Positions 36,951-50,007 of a stretch of 64,000 nucleotides of DNA are shown here, in pieces. The notes below the pieces were generated by a model. It was given only the letters and a program-made list of their open reading frames with translations. It made no database searches and was not told where the DNA came from. Origin of the DNA: Strongylocentrotus purpuratus (taxonomy: Eukaryota > Echinodermata > Echinoidea > Camarodonta > Strongylocentrotidae); the NCBI RefSeq assembly GCF_000002235.5, contig NW_022145597.1, positions 23,204,923-23,268,922 of the forward strand, given 5' to 3'. The translations under genes and the position numbers were made by a program. Within the stretch, counting starts at the first letter, position 1, and each line of letters opens with the position of its first letter.

Positions 36951-38815
36951 GTTTTTATCTCTTTTCGATCTTCATCGTCCTGCCATGATATTACGGAAGT
37001 GTGAACACGCGGGTGATTATTATTATAATATGCGAGCATGATCATAGATTATTGTGAAATTATACCCGAGTGTGATAGTGGTTAGTTGTAAATTCATGAC
37101 TGTAACATTATATGGAAGTGTGAACGGGATTGATTATTATGCTAGTGTAAACGCGGTTAACGGTGAAATTACATTTAAGTGTGAACGTGGTAGATTGTGA
37201 AATCCAACCCAATGCGAGTGTTTTCCCTAATTGCCTGGTTTAGGGGCCTACGCCATCCCTCGTGCTTCGGACATGATCCATATTTAGCGGCGAGTCCAGG
37301 GGTGAACACAGGGGGTACACCCCCACCCCCCCCCCCTGACAAGGCCACTTCATGAAGCACATGACCCCTCCCACAAAAACCTGCCTCTCCCCAACAAAAC
37401 GATGGAAAGTCCTCGCGCTTAATATGGGGCTATACGAAGGATAGATGTGGGAGAAAAAGACGATGGAACATTCTTTTTAGTTGGCCCCATCCTACCAGAA
37501 CCATGTACTCCCAACGCTCGACCTGAACAGGTTCATTGCCAAGGCCAGATCTTGCACCTGCACTGGACAGGTTATGACTCGAGAAGAAGAAGAAGACTAT
37601 CTAGATGAATGTGTTAGAAGTCTGTAGGATCTAATAGGATAGCGGAGATATAGGAAGGAAGAAAGAAAGAAAGGCCTTAAAAAGGACCAGAAACGGACAA
37701 AGTGGCGCCTGTACGTTCATGCATGAGTGATTCGGAAAACGAAGAAAGTTGTGACCTTGATTGGATGCTTAAGACTATGCCTAAGAAGTTCAAAGGAATC
37801 GGGCAAAAGAAAAGGACCTAGATAGGAAAAACAAGCATTACGTGCAAAACGAATGTGATTTCCGGACGATAAGAAGAACAAGAAGAAGAAGGAGACGAAG
37901 AGCACACAATATCAACTGTGCCCCATCGTGGCAAAGTTGAAAGTTTCTTGTGTTGCTTGTCGGAATTCTTTGATTCATACTACCCCCCCCCACCCCCCCC
38001 CCCCCGGGTCAAAGAATCCTGGATCCGCCTCTTCTCCTAATGAGTAGAGGAATGATGAGTGGAGAGAAAATAGACCACCCATCTTACCTTACAAAAGAGA
38101 GATGTAGATGAACAAAGATGAATAATATGTAATGGATATCGAGGATGATGATACAAGTGTGGATTGAAGAAACAAGAGAAACATCAATATTTTGATGGGG
38201 AAACGATGGAAAAGAATATGAGGAAGAAAAGAAATGCACTATTGTACTGTATATTTCATGAAACGTACATTTTGACGAAAGCAAATAAAAAAAGAGGTCA
38301 TATCAATTGGGACCGTTATGCACACAAGTTAGAATAAAATTATTATCAAACATGATAAATTATTCAGAACGGCAAAGCCTCTAGAATCAAACACGGAAAG
38401 TGGGTAGGCAGAAAAAGGGGGGAATGATGCAAACATCATTCTACTTTAGGATTGTACTTGGAATTCTACTTTGCATCGGCAAGAGATCATGTTGCCCAGC
38501 ACTTTCCATTAATCCCATATTGTATCAATATAGACAAAATTGTGATGAGGCGGGGAATATTAAAGCTGAAGAAAAAATATCTAGCGTTTGTACTGTCTAA
38601 AATTATATTCGGTTTTAATAAAAGGTTAAATGGTATCAATAGCACAGATGCTCGACCGTACAGACTGGGAAAAACATGGTTCCGCCCTTCTACCATCATT
38701 TCCTGACCGTGGTCACAGGCCATCTGCTTTCAGAGAATTCATGAAGGCAATTTTTTCTTTATTCAAGTCAGAATACTCTATCAAACAAGTGATTGACATA
38801 CGAAGTGGCATTATA

Positions 38816-39064
38816 CAGTCAAATCTGCCTCAGTGACACCTGTCTACAAAGACCACATTTTTTGTTTCCCTTGAAAATGGTTCTCATGAAATATGTACTA
38901 AAGGAACCTGATGTACATAAAGACCACCAGGTTATATATATATATATATAAAGACCACTGTTCTCATTGAAATACGTACTAAAGGAACCTGTACTTAAAG
39001 ACCACCTGCATATAAAGACCATTTTTCTTGTCTCCCGGGTGGTCTTTATAGACAGGTTTCACTG
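38816..39064. mobile_element. TA-flanked TIR element (mariner-type ends)
   Basis: The right end read inward is CAGTGAAACCTGTCTATAAA followed by GACCACC. The left end CAGTCAAATCTGCCTC... repeats ACCTGTCTACAAAGACCAC slightly inside. TA lies at 38814-38815 and 39065-39066. AAAGACCAC blocks recur four or five times in alternating orientation. Confidence 0.75.
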
Positions 39065-39479
39065 TACAGTTATTCCTTTTCACGTGGTTTCTTCAAAAAA
39101 GCATGTTTACTTATTCAACCTTTTTAAATGATGACTGGAAATTTAGTGTTTGTTCAGTTGAGACTTCTTGAGTCAAACTACATTTTGTAAAAATCGAATT
39201 AAAGTTATCATATCATGTCCATACACTGATTTCGACTGGCTCAAGAAATTTGTCTAAATTTGGAGATCAATTTCTGAATCTGTTGGCGTTTCAAATTCAT
39301 AATAGTCACATTTATCAATTCTCCTCATTGATAGATGGACCTTGCGCACTCTATCGCACAAGAAAAAAGGAAACAAACAAATAATAATGTATAAACAGAT
39401 CGAATCTAAAAAGAAGGGAACAAAAAAGAAACGCCAGAAGAGAAAAACCTAGAAAGGTAAAATATGAAGAATGATAAAG

Positions 39480-39735
39480 CAAAGACGATAAAGAGGAGGA
39501 GAATCTTTAAGGATGAACCAATTATTAAAAAAAGGAGAAGAGAATAAAGAAGAATGTTAGGAAGATGAGGAGGAAGAAGAAAAGTTAGGGGGGAAAATGA
39601 AAAAGAAATGTGGCCGGGAGAAGAATTGGAGACGGAGGAAAGAATAAGAGAAGGAAAAGAAGAAGGAGAAGGAGATGAAGAAGAAAAGGAAACGAAGAAG
39701 GAGAAGGAGATGAAGAAGAAAAGAAGGAGGGTGAG
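39480..39735 (+). repeat. Polypurine (GAA/GGA) tract
   Basis: About 250 bp that is mostly A and G on the plus strand, with GAAGAAGGAGAAGGAGATGA repeated near 39660 and 39700. Confidence 0.9.
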
Positions 39736-40664
39736 GATTTAAAGAAGACAAGTTGATGTGTGACATCCTCAATCATAACACAGCACTCATGTTAACATAA
39801 CAGATCGAATCGGAACAAGGGCAGGATACCAAACAGAGCTATGTATATCTAAGACATTTGCCGTCACATTAAAGTTGTAGAGCGAGCATAAGATACACAA
39901 CCATTTGAATGCGGCAATATGTTTATCGAAGCAACATGGATACCCATTTAGGAGCATATACCAATTTTGTTCTTTATGGAATGCCCCGACGAACAGGCGA
40001 ACTCGTTAACCAGTAAGGACCCATTAGTCACAAACACCGTTGGCTATATACGGGCCATCTTTGACCGTGGGGCGATAGGTTTAAGCACTCCCACGCTTTT
40101 TTGCACGAATGAGCAAAACCACTTTCAATCCAGAAGTCTGTTTTTTCTTCTTCTTAATATAGGACTATTTTCTCGTTTTTTTTTTTCCTCTCAAAATTAA
40201 TGTAGGGGCGTGGACAAATCTTTGACCTGTTGTTTTAAAAACATACAAACTCCATGGTTTTTAAAATTCTTCATGACCTCAGTGCCCTTACTTAAAGGAC
40301 TCCTTTCATTTTGTTTATCACCAATATTCGTACGTTCCATCGGAAATTTATCTTTACCTAAACCACATACCGAATCATGTCGTAGAATGTTTTTATATTA
40401 TCGTGGGGCATCGCAATTAACGTTTTACCTTTTACTTAAAATCATCCCGAAATTACAATGAATTCATAAGATCATTAAATAAACATACGTTGAAAATTAT
40501 CTCCCTTTAAAATAGAAGAATTTTAATATTGATCAATAATAGGGTGGAGGGGGGGGGTTGCTTTTGGATGGTGGGGGCATGATACTGTAAACGATGTTGT
40601 TTTATATTATACCAATGTTATAAGAATTTAATTTGTGATTTATCATTTCTCTCATTTTTTTGTA

Positions 40665-40810
40665 TTGTAAACTGGACCCCTTGGTAGATCAGCTGTGCAG
40701 TATTGGCACAGCTGAGCAGGGCTATCCATCCAATGTTATTTTCTCATGTTATCATGTATATTGTTATTTATATGTTCTATATTGGTGAATAAAATAAAAT
40801 AAAATAAAAT
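40665..40810 (+). mobile_element. LINE-like 3' tail
   Basis: A conserved-looking 3' UTR segment (GGACCCCTTGGTAGATCAGC, GCACAGCTGAGCAGGGCTAT) ends in TGAATAAAATAAAATAAAAT, the usual tail form of non-LTR retrotransposons. No coding part precedes it. Confidence 0.5.
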
Positions 40811-42375
40811 CAATCATATGTACATTTTTTTAAACCCTCCTTGTCGGCAAAATAAATAATAAGGTGATCATTTTTTGATTTCCGTAGCATTTTGTTTTAA
40901 ATATCTCGTCTGCAAACTATTAAATTGAAATGATTCTTTTTATTAATGGATTATCAAACGATGATTTACAAAGAAAAAGAAGAGGGCCAGTTTGACATGT
41001 TGAAACATTATTTTCTGTCTGTAAATGTGGTCGAGACCCTCTTTAAGATCAATGCCCATGCCAATGAGACTATGAGCTTAGTTTACATTTGAGGGATCAA
41101 ACATGATCATCCTTCCATTCTTACTCGGCTGTGTGCCTTTTCCATGGCGAAGTCTGAATGGGCCGGGGGGGGGGCGGTGGCAACCCCCTAATGCATGTTT
41201 TGATATTTCTTGGCACATTTAACACCCTGGTGGTAAATATAATATGTGCCTTTATATTGTCGCTACATATTTTACACTGGCTACTCCTTTGCAAAGCTCT
41301 CTACATTAATTAATGACTATTTCTGCCTCTCACTCCCTCCCCATTTTCCAAAACCTTACACCCTCTCGCCGTCTGCTTTTCCTGAAAAATTTCGCTCACG
41401 TCAGGACGCTATTTGCAAACTCGCATCGTATTTTATTGCTACGTGCTTCAAACCCTATTAGGTGTGTGTTTATCTCTTGCATCAATGGTTGCATTTCAGT
41501 TCACAACCTCTGCCTGTGCCTAATCTACAAATTATAAAATCACTTAAATTGTTCCGAAGACCCCCCTCCCCAACCCCCTCTTTGCTTTCAGTTTCAAGTT
41601 TGCACCCTAAAATCCGTGACAAGTTTGGTTTAAGGGCCAGTCGATTTGTGGTGGGCGCGCTGGTTGATTAAATTGGATCAATTAATCTCGGGCTGAATTC
41701 TGACTTCGTTTCGGCATCGATTAGTCTAGCCCATCATTGACTTGTCTATTTCAAAACTGTAAGTCTGTCTGCCATGGTCATTCTCTTTTCTGGTTTATAA
41801 TTCATATCCATATCGTCAGTTCATCGCATGATACACACCATATGCTCTCAAATGTTTGACGAAATTTAGTATTTGTGACAGTTTATCATTTCGTTTTTGA
41901 AAATAACAATTCATATATATATGTATTTGCCTATTTATGTCAGAAAAATACTTACTGTACTTAATATATTTATTGTTATCGAAAAACTGTATACGTACAT
42001 GACTGCAGAAGAAAATCAAATCAAATCAAATCAAATTATTTCACCCTGTATTTATTGTCCCATATTTCCTTCAATATTTTCAAATGGCGCTTTGATTATC
42101 TTTGTCATAATACATCCCAAATTTTGTCATTTTTACATCAAATTAGTCCGAGCCGTTTTCGTTTTTTCCCTCTCTATTTCCACCTCTCTTCCCTTTGCTA
42201 CAATCTTGCGGGTGTTTTTAATAATAATAGTCTCGGTCAATTTTGCCTGCATGATTTGTAATTAGACACGCCAGCATGGTTGTTCTGCAGTTTTCCCCTC
42301 GCATCAAATCACAGCAGAGCTGAGCTGATCGGCGGGCAATCAAGCAAAACATCCACTCTTTGATCAAGATTATAG

Positions 42376-42482
42376 TAAAAGAGAAGAATGAGTCCTGGTC
42401 AAAATTATAAATACTTGGGAGATTTTTAATTCCCATATGCGGAAGAACAATATACACTGTAACAGTAGTATTTTTGAGGTGT
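42376..42482 (+). mobile_element. TTAA-family MITE fragment
   Basis: AAAAGAGAAGAATGAGTCCT, GGGAGATTTTTAATTCCCAT and GCGGAAGAACA follow the left third of the family in order. Confidence 0.5.
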
Positions 42483-43761
42483 CGAGGGGGGGGGGGGGGG
42501 GTGGGAGGCTCAACCTTCAATTTCTTCTAGCCCTCTCCACATAATTTTCATAAATTATGAAATTAATGTAAGATAGACACAATCATGTAGATATTGAAAG
42601 CAAGAACCCAAAAGCTCCCCAAGCCACCCAAAGCGCCCCCTCAAAACATTCTTCTAGAACCGCGCCTGTGATGTAAATTTAGAGGATCGGAAATCATTCT
42701 GAAGTGGATATCCTCGGTAAATTATTAGTGGAATCCACTCTCAGAGGAGCAATTCACATTAAATAGGAGTGGATTCCAATATGAGTTAGAGTGGATTCAA
42801 CTCCTAAACGGAATGATCCTTAATACGCCTACAAGTATAAGTAAGAGAGTAAAATTAAAGTCAAATGAAAGCTACTATCGCTCTTGATTTTTTTTTTGAA
42901 ATTTGGAACACATTTTGATGCCTCATACCTAAACATGAGTTAAGTTCCATAATGTAGTCCTATTTGTGCGATTTGTTTTTACTGCAATTGATTTCAGCAA
43001 GATTAGTTGAGAAGTTTCAACTTGGGTAAAAGTCTGCGTTATTTGAAGTACAAAATTATCCTAATCTTATCCGACATTCTTCTTCTCGAAGTAATACATA
43101 AATCTGCTCAAAGTTGGTGGGACATATGGTTATTTTAACTACATGCTGGTCAATATTATCGTCTCCTTTTTTAAAAATTTGTATTTTCTAAAGCATGGTA
43201 TTTACAAATTCACGGTAGGATTATTCTTTTCAATTTCTTCATCCATACTATCATTATCGCTACCGATCTTATAACTTTATAATCATGTTGTTGCTAGAGT
43301 TCTGAAAATACGCCTCGACGTATATTGTTGCGGAGGAATTCGGTCATCTGATCGTTCTTTAAATGCCAGTATGTATAATTGGATATTAGATGCGTGACGG
43401 GGCTAAACTTTCGGTCATGCGTAAGTTACTATGTATTTGTTCATTTAATTGTTATATCAAATATAGTTTGCATAATCGGATATTTTGTACGTCAGCGTGA
43501 ACGACGAGGCAACGTAATGTTGTTAATTTCTTTAAAACCGTATATGGTGTTGTGTGTACAAAAAGATTCATCGCAATTGGGTCTATTTTTGTACTGCAAG
43601 TGTGTATATTTCATGACAGGGTGATTGATGAGTATGCTGATGTCACGGCTTATGAGCTTGTCGCATTGTGATGTCACAATGGCACGATATCACCGTGATT
43701 GATGTGCTTATAATCGCACTGCCCTATAGGCGATGCATCGCGATGTCCTCTCGACAACATT

Positions 43762-43826
43762 AGAGAGAGAGAGAGAGAGGGAGGGAGGGAAAAGAGAGAA
43801 GAGAGAGAGAGAGAGAGAGAGAAGAT

Positions 43827-43858
<32 letters not shown>

Positions 43859-43866
43859 AAGAGAGA

Positions 43867-43901
<35 letters not shown>

Positions 43902-44210
43902 GGGGGGGGGGGGGAATAAGAGAGAAACGGAGAAATGAGAGGAGGACGAAGTGTATCAGTGGGCGGGAGGAGGAGGGAGATGGAGGGAAGAGGGGGGAGG
44001 AGAGGATGAGGGAAGGAGAATGGGAGGAACAGGGGAGATGGAAGGGATGAGGAGGAGAGGAGAGGAGGAGGAGGGGAGGAGGGAGGAGGAGGGGGAGAAG
44101 AAAGAGAATGAGCTATGGCAGAGAAAGGACGAGAAGGAGCGTTGAGGAGAGGCAGAAGAAGAGGAAAGTCGAAAGAAAGAAAGTCGTGCAGAAAAGCTAA
44201 GTGAAGAGAT
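43762..44210 (+). repeat. 450-bp (GA)/(GGA) purine tract
   Basis: (GA)n blocks at 43762-43900, a poly-G run near 43905, then GGAGGA-type sequence to about 44110 and AG-rich sequence to 44210. Confidence 0.95.
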
Positions 44211-45612
44211 TAAAAAGTAGGCGGAGGAGAAGGCCCATACCTTATATTGAGCTGACATTTAGTGTTACATCTAAACTATAATATAAATTGATACTTTCCC
44301 CTCGGCTATAAACTCAAACTATGAACCGATTAGATCAATCATTTTTTATAGCTAAAATGCATACAAAAAAGGTAAACATTTAGGAGAATCTGAAGTGTTA
44401 TGTTCAGTATTACTGTAAGAAAATTTTGCAAAGCCTTTATGGCGTACCTAGCAGATTCATCGACTAAAAAAACCAATATATATATATATATTTTTTTTAT
44501 AAACATATTGAATGGGCTCCGTTACTCAAAGCTTTGTCATTGATCGTACGATTGATTGCAATGGTCACTATGTGCAATTAATCGCAAAAAGAAATCATTG
44601 CTTAGATTTCATAATCTATCTATATAATATGTAGTTGGTCAAATAACATTTCCCTTATAATACAGGAAAAAAAAACCTGTAATAGATTACCTTATAGAGC
44701 ATTCTTCATTATCATTCCAATGTTGATGGGTTTCAGCTCGTAGTTGCCTTTCTCTGGCCGATCTGTCACTGGAGCAAATCCATGTTTGTATTGGCCGAAG
44801 CACTCTGGGATCGCAGTGTGTGTATAAACCAACCCTCGCACTGCAAAAGCTTACACAGCACGAGATCCGATATGCACACACAGGGCATTGCTGACGTAGT
44901 TCGCAGATTGCGGGACAGTGACGATACTCGTGCACTGCATGCTTGAATGCGACACTTTGACTTTCAATGACGTAACAATGGGTAAAAGACCATCTATCTA
45001 GGGTAGATATGAACCGATTATATTTTCCTTAAACGGACATGTTTTATCAAAATTTATGAAGAGATTCCATTATTTACCATCACATTCTTGGTACATAAAC
45101 CTGCTTTGGCGTTCAGCCTATAGAAAGACCCGAACTTTGCTTATCTTAAATAACATCGAAATTTGCAAAAAAAAATAATGTCAAGTTTTCTTGTCTCCGT
45201 GTGAAAACAATTCCCTGGAAAAGTTCAGAGTTCGGTCTCGTTCTACCCCCCCCCCCCCCATTTTTTCTTCTCCCTTCTGCCCCACCCCATCTTCGAGGGC
45301 CTTTCAAGATGGCTGTATTCTCGAAGTAATGCTTCGTGGGAGGTGGGGGGGGGGGGGATTTTGGGAAATATTTCAGATAATCGGAGAGGAAGGGGGGGGG
45401 GGGGGCGGGGTCATAAACCGGGTTCATCCAACGCTGCATACGCTACTAATACGCTACTAATACTATGACATTCAATCTAATTACAACCGTCTCCCTGCAA
45501 TGATGACTTACATGTCTTAAGGCGCATTATCAGGCAAAGGAGAACGACGACGGCACTTTAAAGCTCATGTACAGCAATGAGAAGAGTCGAAATGAGTTTT
45601 AACTTTTGCCCG

Positions 45613-46125
45613 TAGCACACGAGGCGTAATTTCGTTTGCGTTATTAATTGCGCTAATTGAGGCTGTGAAAGGAAATTATAGCATTCGCCAGCTATAAAAG
45701 GTATTGCTAGAGCTCTCTGTCCATTTTGCTTTCACTCTTGTATGATGTCACGCGCATGTGGTATGTATGGAGAGTTAACGACCACACCAGTCGCTGACGC
45801 ACTCCTACGTCAGATAAATACGCTTCGTGTACACAATGCTGTAGTAAAAGGGTATACCAAAAAATAGGAAGATCACAGTCGTTCCAATCAGACTACAGTC
45901 CAAATCATGGCGTTGCACGCGAGGCGTCCTTTAGTTTGCGCTATATACCTGCGCTAATATAAAAATGGAGACAATTAACCTATACGACAGCTGCAGCTAT
46001 TGTGTGCAATGATTATTCTGTTCATTTTCCGTTCACCTTTTATATGATCTCATACATGGTACGTCAAGTGGCAAGCCAGTGGCTGACGTAGCCCTACGCC
46101 AATAATGACGCACCATGTGCAGTGG
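45613..46125 (+). repeat. Diverged direct duplication, ~225-bp units at 45613-45840 and 45906-46125
   Basis: Ordered blocks match: CACACGAGGCGT / GCACGCGAGGCGT; TTTGCG...TGCGCTAAT in both; CTGTCCATTTTGCTTTCAC / CTGTTCATTTTCCGTTCAC; CAGTCGCTGACGCACTCCTA / CAGTGGCTGACGTAGCCCTA. A further pair (ATTCAATCTAATTACAAC at 45473 and 46586) suggests a larger duplicated unit. Confidence 0.75.
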
Positions 46126-46495
46126 ACTTAACAAGGCGATGTTAGGATGTTAGAAAATTGCTAAGAAAAAAAAATGCGATTGTTTTGATCTTCTAGAGGT
46201 AAAGTTAAAAAAAAACTGCCATTAACTTTGAAAAGTCTACTTTGTAAATTCGTATTGACTTAATCTTGCTGACAAAAATAAACAATGATAAAAAAAAGGA
46301 ATCGCACAAATTGGACTACTTAGAAACATGACATCAAAGTTTTGTACTCAATAATTTCTAGTCATATTTAATACGTTCATTTCAAGAGTAATCTTCTTCT
46401 TTTGTGTGTGTGTGTGGGGGGGGGGGGGGAGGAGGACAGTGGTTACTTTTCGTATTCTTTCACATGAATATATAGATAACGAGAAATATCATAAC

Positions 46496-46545
46496 AGAGA
46501 CTATTTGCTCCACCTCTACTAGAGCTCAACCTTCCCTTTAAACCC
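46496..46545 (-). mobile_element. TTAA-family MITE end fragment
   Basis: TAGAGCTCAACCTTCCCTTTAA matches the inverted end of the family, including TTAA. Confidence 0.45.
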
Positions 46546-46909
46546 GACATCTTGACTCGAAGCACTACGTTCATTTCCACAGACATTCAATCTAATTACA
46601 ACGATTTTCTTCAGATGCTAATCGTGGCCTTTTGTGACTTAGGACGCATTAATATGGAAACAATCAGCTCGAGATCACTTATAACAAGTGCATGTCGTTG
46701 GCCTTAGGGGTATGCTGCATATTGCAATTTACCATTCTAACTAATTAAGGAGATAATCACTGGCGAAATTGAACTTATTAATGTCGATTTAATGCCCCCA
46801 AGCTGCCCGATGTTCTGAGCATGTACTAATGACGATCTTATATTGTATGCGTACACTGTACATGTGCCGTGTTAAGGCTGTTTGCACACAAAAATTAAAA
46901 AATATTATA

Positions 46910-47207
46910 AACTTTCTATTTTCTTTTTCAATTTGGAAGAATATCTTAAAATAATGCACATTGAAGAGTATGGCTCTTCAAATGGCCTCATATTCGAAAC
47001 AGAACACTAAATGCTGAAGAAAAAAAAGTCGGTTGAAATAATATGTAGTCCCACATATCCACTTCAATGTGCAAGACATTCGATCTACAGCAAGATTGGG
47101 TCAACATATTTTTTTGGTCATTCCAAACGCTCAAAGGATGCACATATTCCAGACAGTTTCTTTCAATATAATGATTGCATGACCAGTATGCTCAGCTCTT
47201 TTCTTAA
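46910..47207 (+). mobile_element. TTAA-family MITE, diverged copy
   Basis: Ordered matches: TATGGCTCTTCAAATGGCCT, GTAGTCCCACATATCCA, GGTCATTCCAAACGC, TTTCTTTCAATATAATGATT, GCATGACCAG. Confidence 0.6.
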
Positions 47208-47639
47208 GAACCGGGCGGTTTTGAATGCACGCTCATTATAAGAGCATCATTTTTTTAAATGGTAAAACCAGATCGCGGAGTGACTCTAGTCTGTGAAAAG
47301 GACAGCCCATTCAGGCAATGGTAAATCCTAATAATATCAATAATATAGCATTATGGCGACCCCATCATACTCCTCGAGCTTTCAGGAAATTTCCCTCCAT
47401 TCGCCATGTTTTTTTTTGTCATTATAAGCAGGAAATCAATGTCTTTTTAAAAGTAAAGACCAGTATTGGAAACGCCCCAATTTCAAAAAAATGAAATGGA
47501 AGCTCTCATTACCAATCATGTGAAAGAGTATGTTTTGACTAATACATGATGATAAAAAAATTGCCGGGAAACCGCCTACTAATTCATATATTTGGTAAAT
47601 TTGTTTCTCTCATGGTCTGTGAGAGATATAGGGTAGTTC

Positions 47640-47825
47640 CATATACATCTTTCTGTGTATAGTGCTTGTAACTTTACGAAGAATGGGCCAAATTTCTTAT
47701 CATTTTGATGATTCCAGAACCTTGCAGATGCTAGATGCTAGATGATCAACCTTTTCTGATCGATTCCACAACGTTTCTTTCACAATGCAATCGCATGACC
47801 ATAACTAGTCTTTACCTTTAATCTT
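47640..47825 (+). mobile_element. TTAA-family MITE, right half
   Basis: CATATACATCTTTCTGTGTA, CTTATCATTTTGATGATTCC, TTTCTTTCACAATGCAATCG and GCATGACCATAACTAGTCTT agree closely with the family's right half, ending at CTTTAA. The left half is missing. Confidence 0.8.
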
Positions 47826-49299
47826 AATCATTTAATGTTTTAACAGTTCCCCATATTTCATAATAACGATCCTTCATTTAGATAATTGGACACTGGTTAA
47901 AATCTTATATAATGTGATCTTGCTATTTACTTCTTTTTCTGCTTGTCCTCTAATATGCATTGTTAGCATTTTGTAATCACAAGCTTCAGTTTAAACTTGT
48001 TCATTTAATAAAGGTTCATTTTGATTTTTCCTTATTATTCCCCTCCCCTTTTTGTACATTCTAGTATTAGGAAAACAATGGACGACTATATACGTCTGAT
48101 GAATTTGCTTTTGTTTAGGGTCATGATAAAATATCAATGTTATATAAAAACTGATAGTTCCTAACTATTTTACGCTGACTACATGAGTGCAAAGTAATAT
48201 TAAATTTCGGAAAGATGTATATATGTATATCTATATGGGCTCACTGGGAATAACTTAGTATGCTAACATTATCGATTCGCTCGTTACTGTTTTTATGGCT
48301 CGTAAAATTTTCCCTATTCCCTCAACGCCTCTCTGTCATTTAAATTCAACATGAATGTTTTACGTGACTTGATTTCAAACTTAATCACATTCAGACAGGA
48401 TAGATCTACTGGAACATGAAGTGTATACTAATCATAACTACATTCGTCATCATGTTAAAGGTATATTTCACCGACTGTAAACCATAACCCGATGTGAGAC
48501 TTAAATACGAATCATAAGGTAGATAATAAATCGTTAAAGATTGGAATGTAATCTACCAGAGTTATTAATCAAAGTTAATTGTATTCGATCAAGATGCGCT
48601 GAAAAACGTTTCTGATTTGTCTTGGGACGCTCAAAAACAATAGCAAAACAAAACAAAAACAAAACCAAAAACAAAACAACCATCAAATAAGCAAACAGGC
48701 AACTAACTGATTCCGTTAATTTACTTTTCCAGAACACTTATTTACTAAGTCGAGGACAACAGTAACATTTTACATATTATAAAGGGTAACATAATAATAT
48801 AAAATCTCGGTATTACATCAATTTCTTGTAACTTTCATTGTATTCGGCAGAATGTAAAGATGGATACCTCCGAAACCAAGGGAACGTTTTGTTAAAATAA
48901 ACACAATAAAACAGGCAGAATATATTGTTATAGGGGGGGGGGAGGGCGGTGTTTTTGATTTTGAGTATGTAAGTAGGGTACTATTATCTTCCTTCTACTT
49001 TTCCTTTCAAGCTCTCCCTTCTTTTCTCATCATTATCTATATTTTCTTTCTTTGTGTTTCTCCCTTAACGCCATTCGGTGAGCGCTTGCCCATGTTATCC
49101 TTGCCCCTGTGTCTATATGCCACTGTATTTCTTTCATAAGAAAAGTACAAGTAACCCTTTTTTCTTCATTCATATATACTTTTTTTAAATCTAGGATATG
49201 CTCTGAAAGCGCCAAACCTAATTGTTTTTCTTACCTAACGAAAATATACTATACATGGTCTACAATGAGCGTTGCTGTTTTGACCTAAAGAGAAACGTA

Positions 49300-50007
49300 G
49301 CACAATTCTCCTCAAAATGCAACAAACGGGCAAGCGAACGGTTGAATGGAATCAGAAATAGAATGCTATTTGCAGCCCGCAGAAGGTAGGAGGGAAGGAA
49401 GGAGGAAGAAGCAAGGGCAAAGAAATGAAAAAGATACCCGGCGTAAAATGGCTCGCGTGCTATCGGAAGAGAGGAGCTCTTGAGTGTAAGCGCGCCGGTT
49501 ACCCTTGTTTAACCAGAAACCCTCCTCATCGCGTGCACGGCAAAATCGTATCGTCTGTATTCATTCATTTTGTGGCGAACTTTTGTCGCGCGAACTGGGT
49601 AAATGCGTGGAAGCTCTGCGGTGATCTTACTTGTGCAGTGCAGGCCAACTGGGTGTCATTTGAAATACATGTACCTCTGTTCTGCTTCGTCTCCCTTGTG
49701 CCGAAGCAGAGCTCCAGGTTTGGCCGGCTGGGTGCATTCAATTAATGAATGAGGAGCGAGTTTCGATCGGTGTTGCCGTAAAAGGGTGGGAGATATTGAC
49801 AGAGACAACTGCGCATTTCATCAGTAGTGCTTCTGGATTTGGTGTCACAACGCTGCCGAAACGAGTCGTTTGCATACCGCTCCACAATGCCTGAGCTGCT
49901 CGATTAAATCATACAAAGCATACAACCACCTGCGGGTGAGAGGGACATCATCGCCGAGAATTAATAAAGATCATCATCATCCTCTTGTGCCTGAAGTGAG
50001 CTCGAAA
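49300..50007 (+). other. Neuroligin 5' leader and probable promoter region
   Basis: From about 49.3 kb the sequence becomes unique, G+C-richer and free of the neighbouring microsatellites up to the neuroligin ATG. The frame of the CDS stays open upstream to about 49870, but the first codons there resemble nothing in the family, and the hydrophobic signal peptide starts after the ATG at 50008. A possible acceptor (TTTCATCAG) lies near 49830. No TATA box was recognised. Confidence 0.5.

Larger units (their letters stand above)
29876..49299. other. Intergenic region between TMEM126 and neuroligin
   Basis: No convincing gene. It contains a hAT-type MITE (31833-32365), many (GA)n tracts on the plus strand (33-36 kb, 43.8-44.2 kb), a pyrimidine tract (36.6-36.95 kb), a TA-flanked TIR element (38816-39064), a purine tract (39.48-39.74 kb), a LINE-like 3' tail (40.66-40.81 kb), a diverged duplication (45.6-46.1 kb) and TTAA-family copies. 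Stretches 29900-31800, 37000-38800, 40000-40600, 40900-42300, 42800-43700 and 47850-49300 hold nothing I can name. Confidence 0.6.

Noticed and set aside
37965-38032. Poly-C block ending in CCTGGATCCGCC, resembling an end of another hAT-like element
   Set aside because: Only one end is visible and no matching left end or target duplication was found.
44687-44935. 82-codon Cys-containing minus-strand frame in a G+C-richer patch
   Set aside because: Cysteine spacing fits no domain I know and another frame is similarly plausible; it needs conservation evidence.
49033-49215. 60-codon minus-strand frame with coding-like composition
   Set aside because: Lys/Glu richness comes from a purine-rich strand; no match recognised.
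49425-49745. 106-codon open frame upstream of neuroligin
   Set aside because: No recognisable domain; it lies in the G+C-richer leader region where open frames arise by chance.
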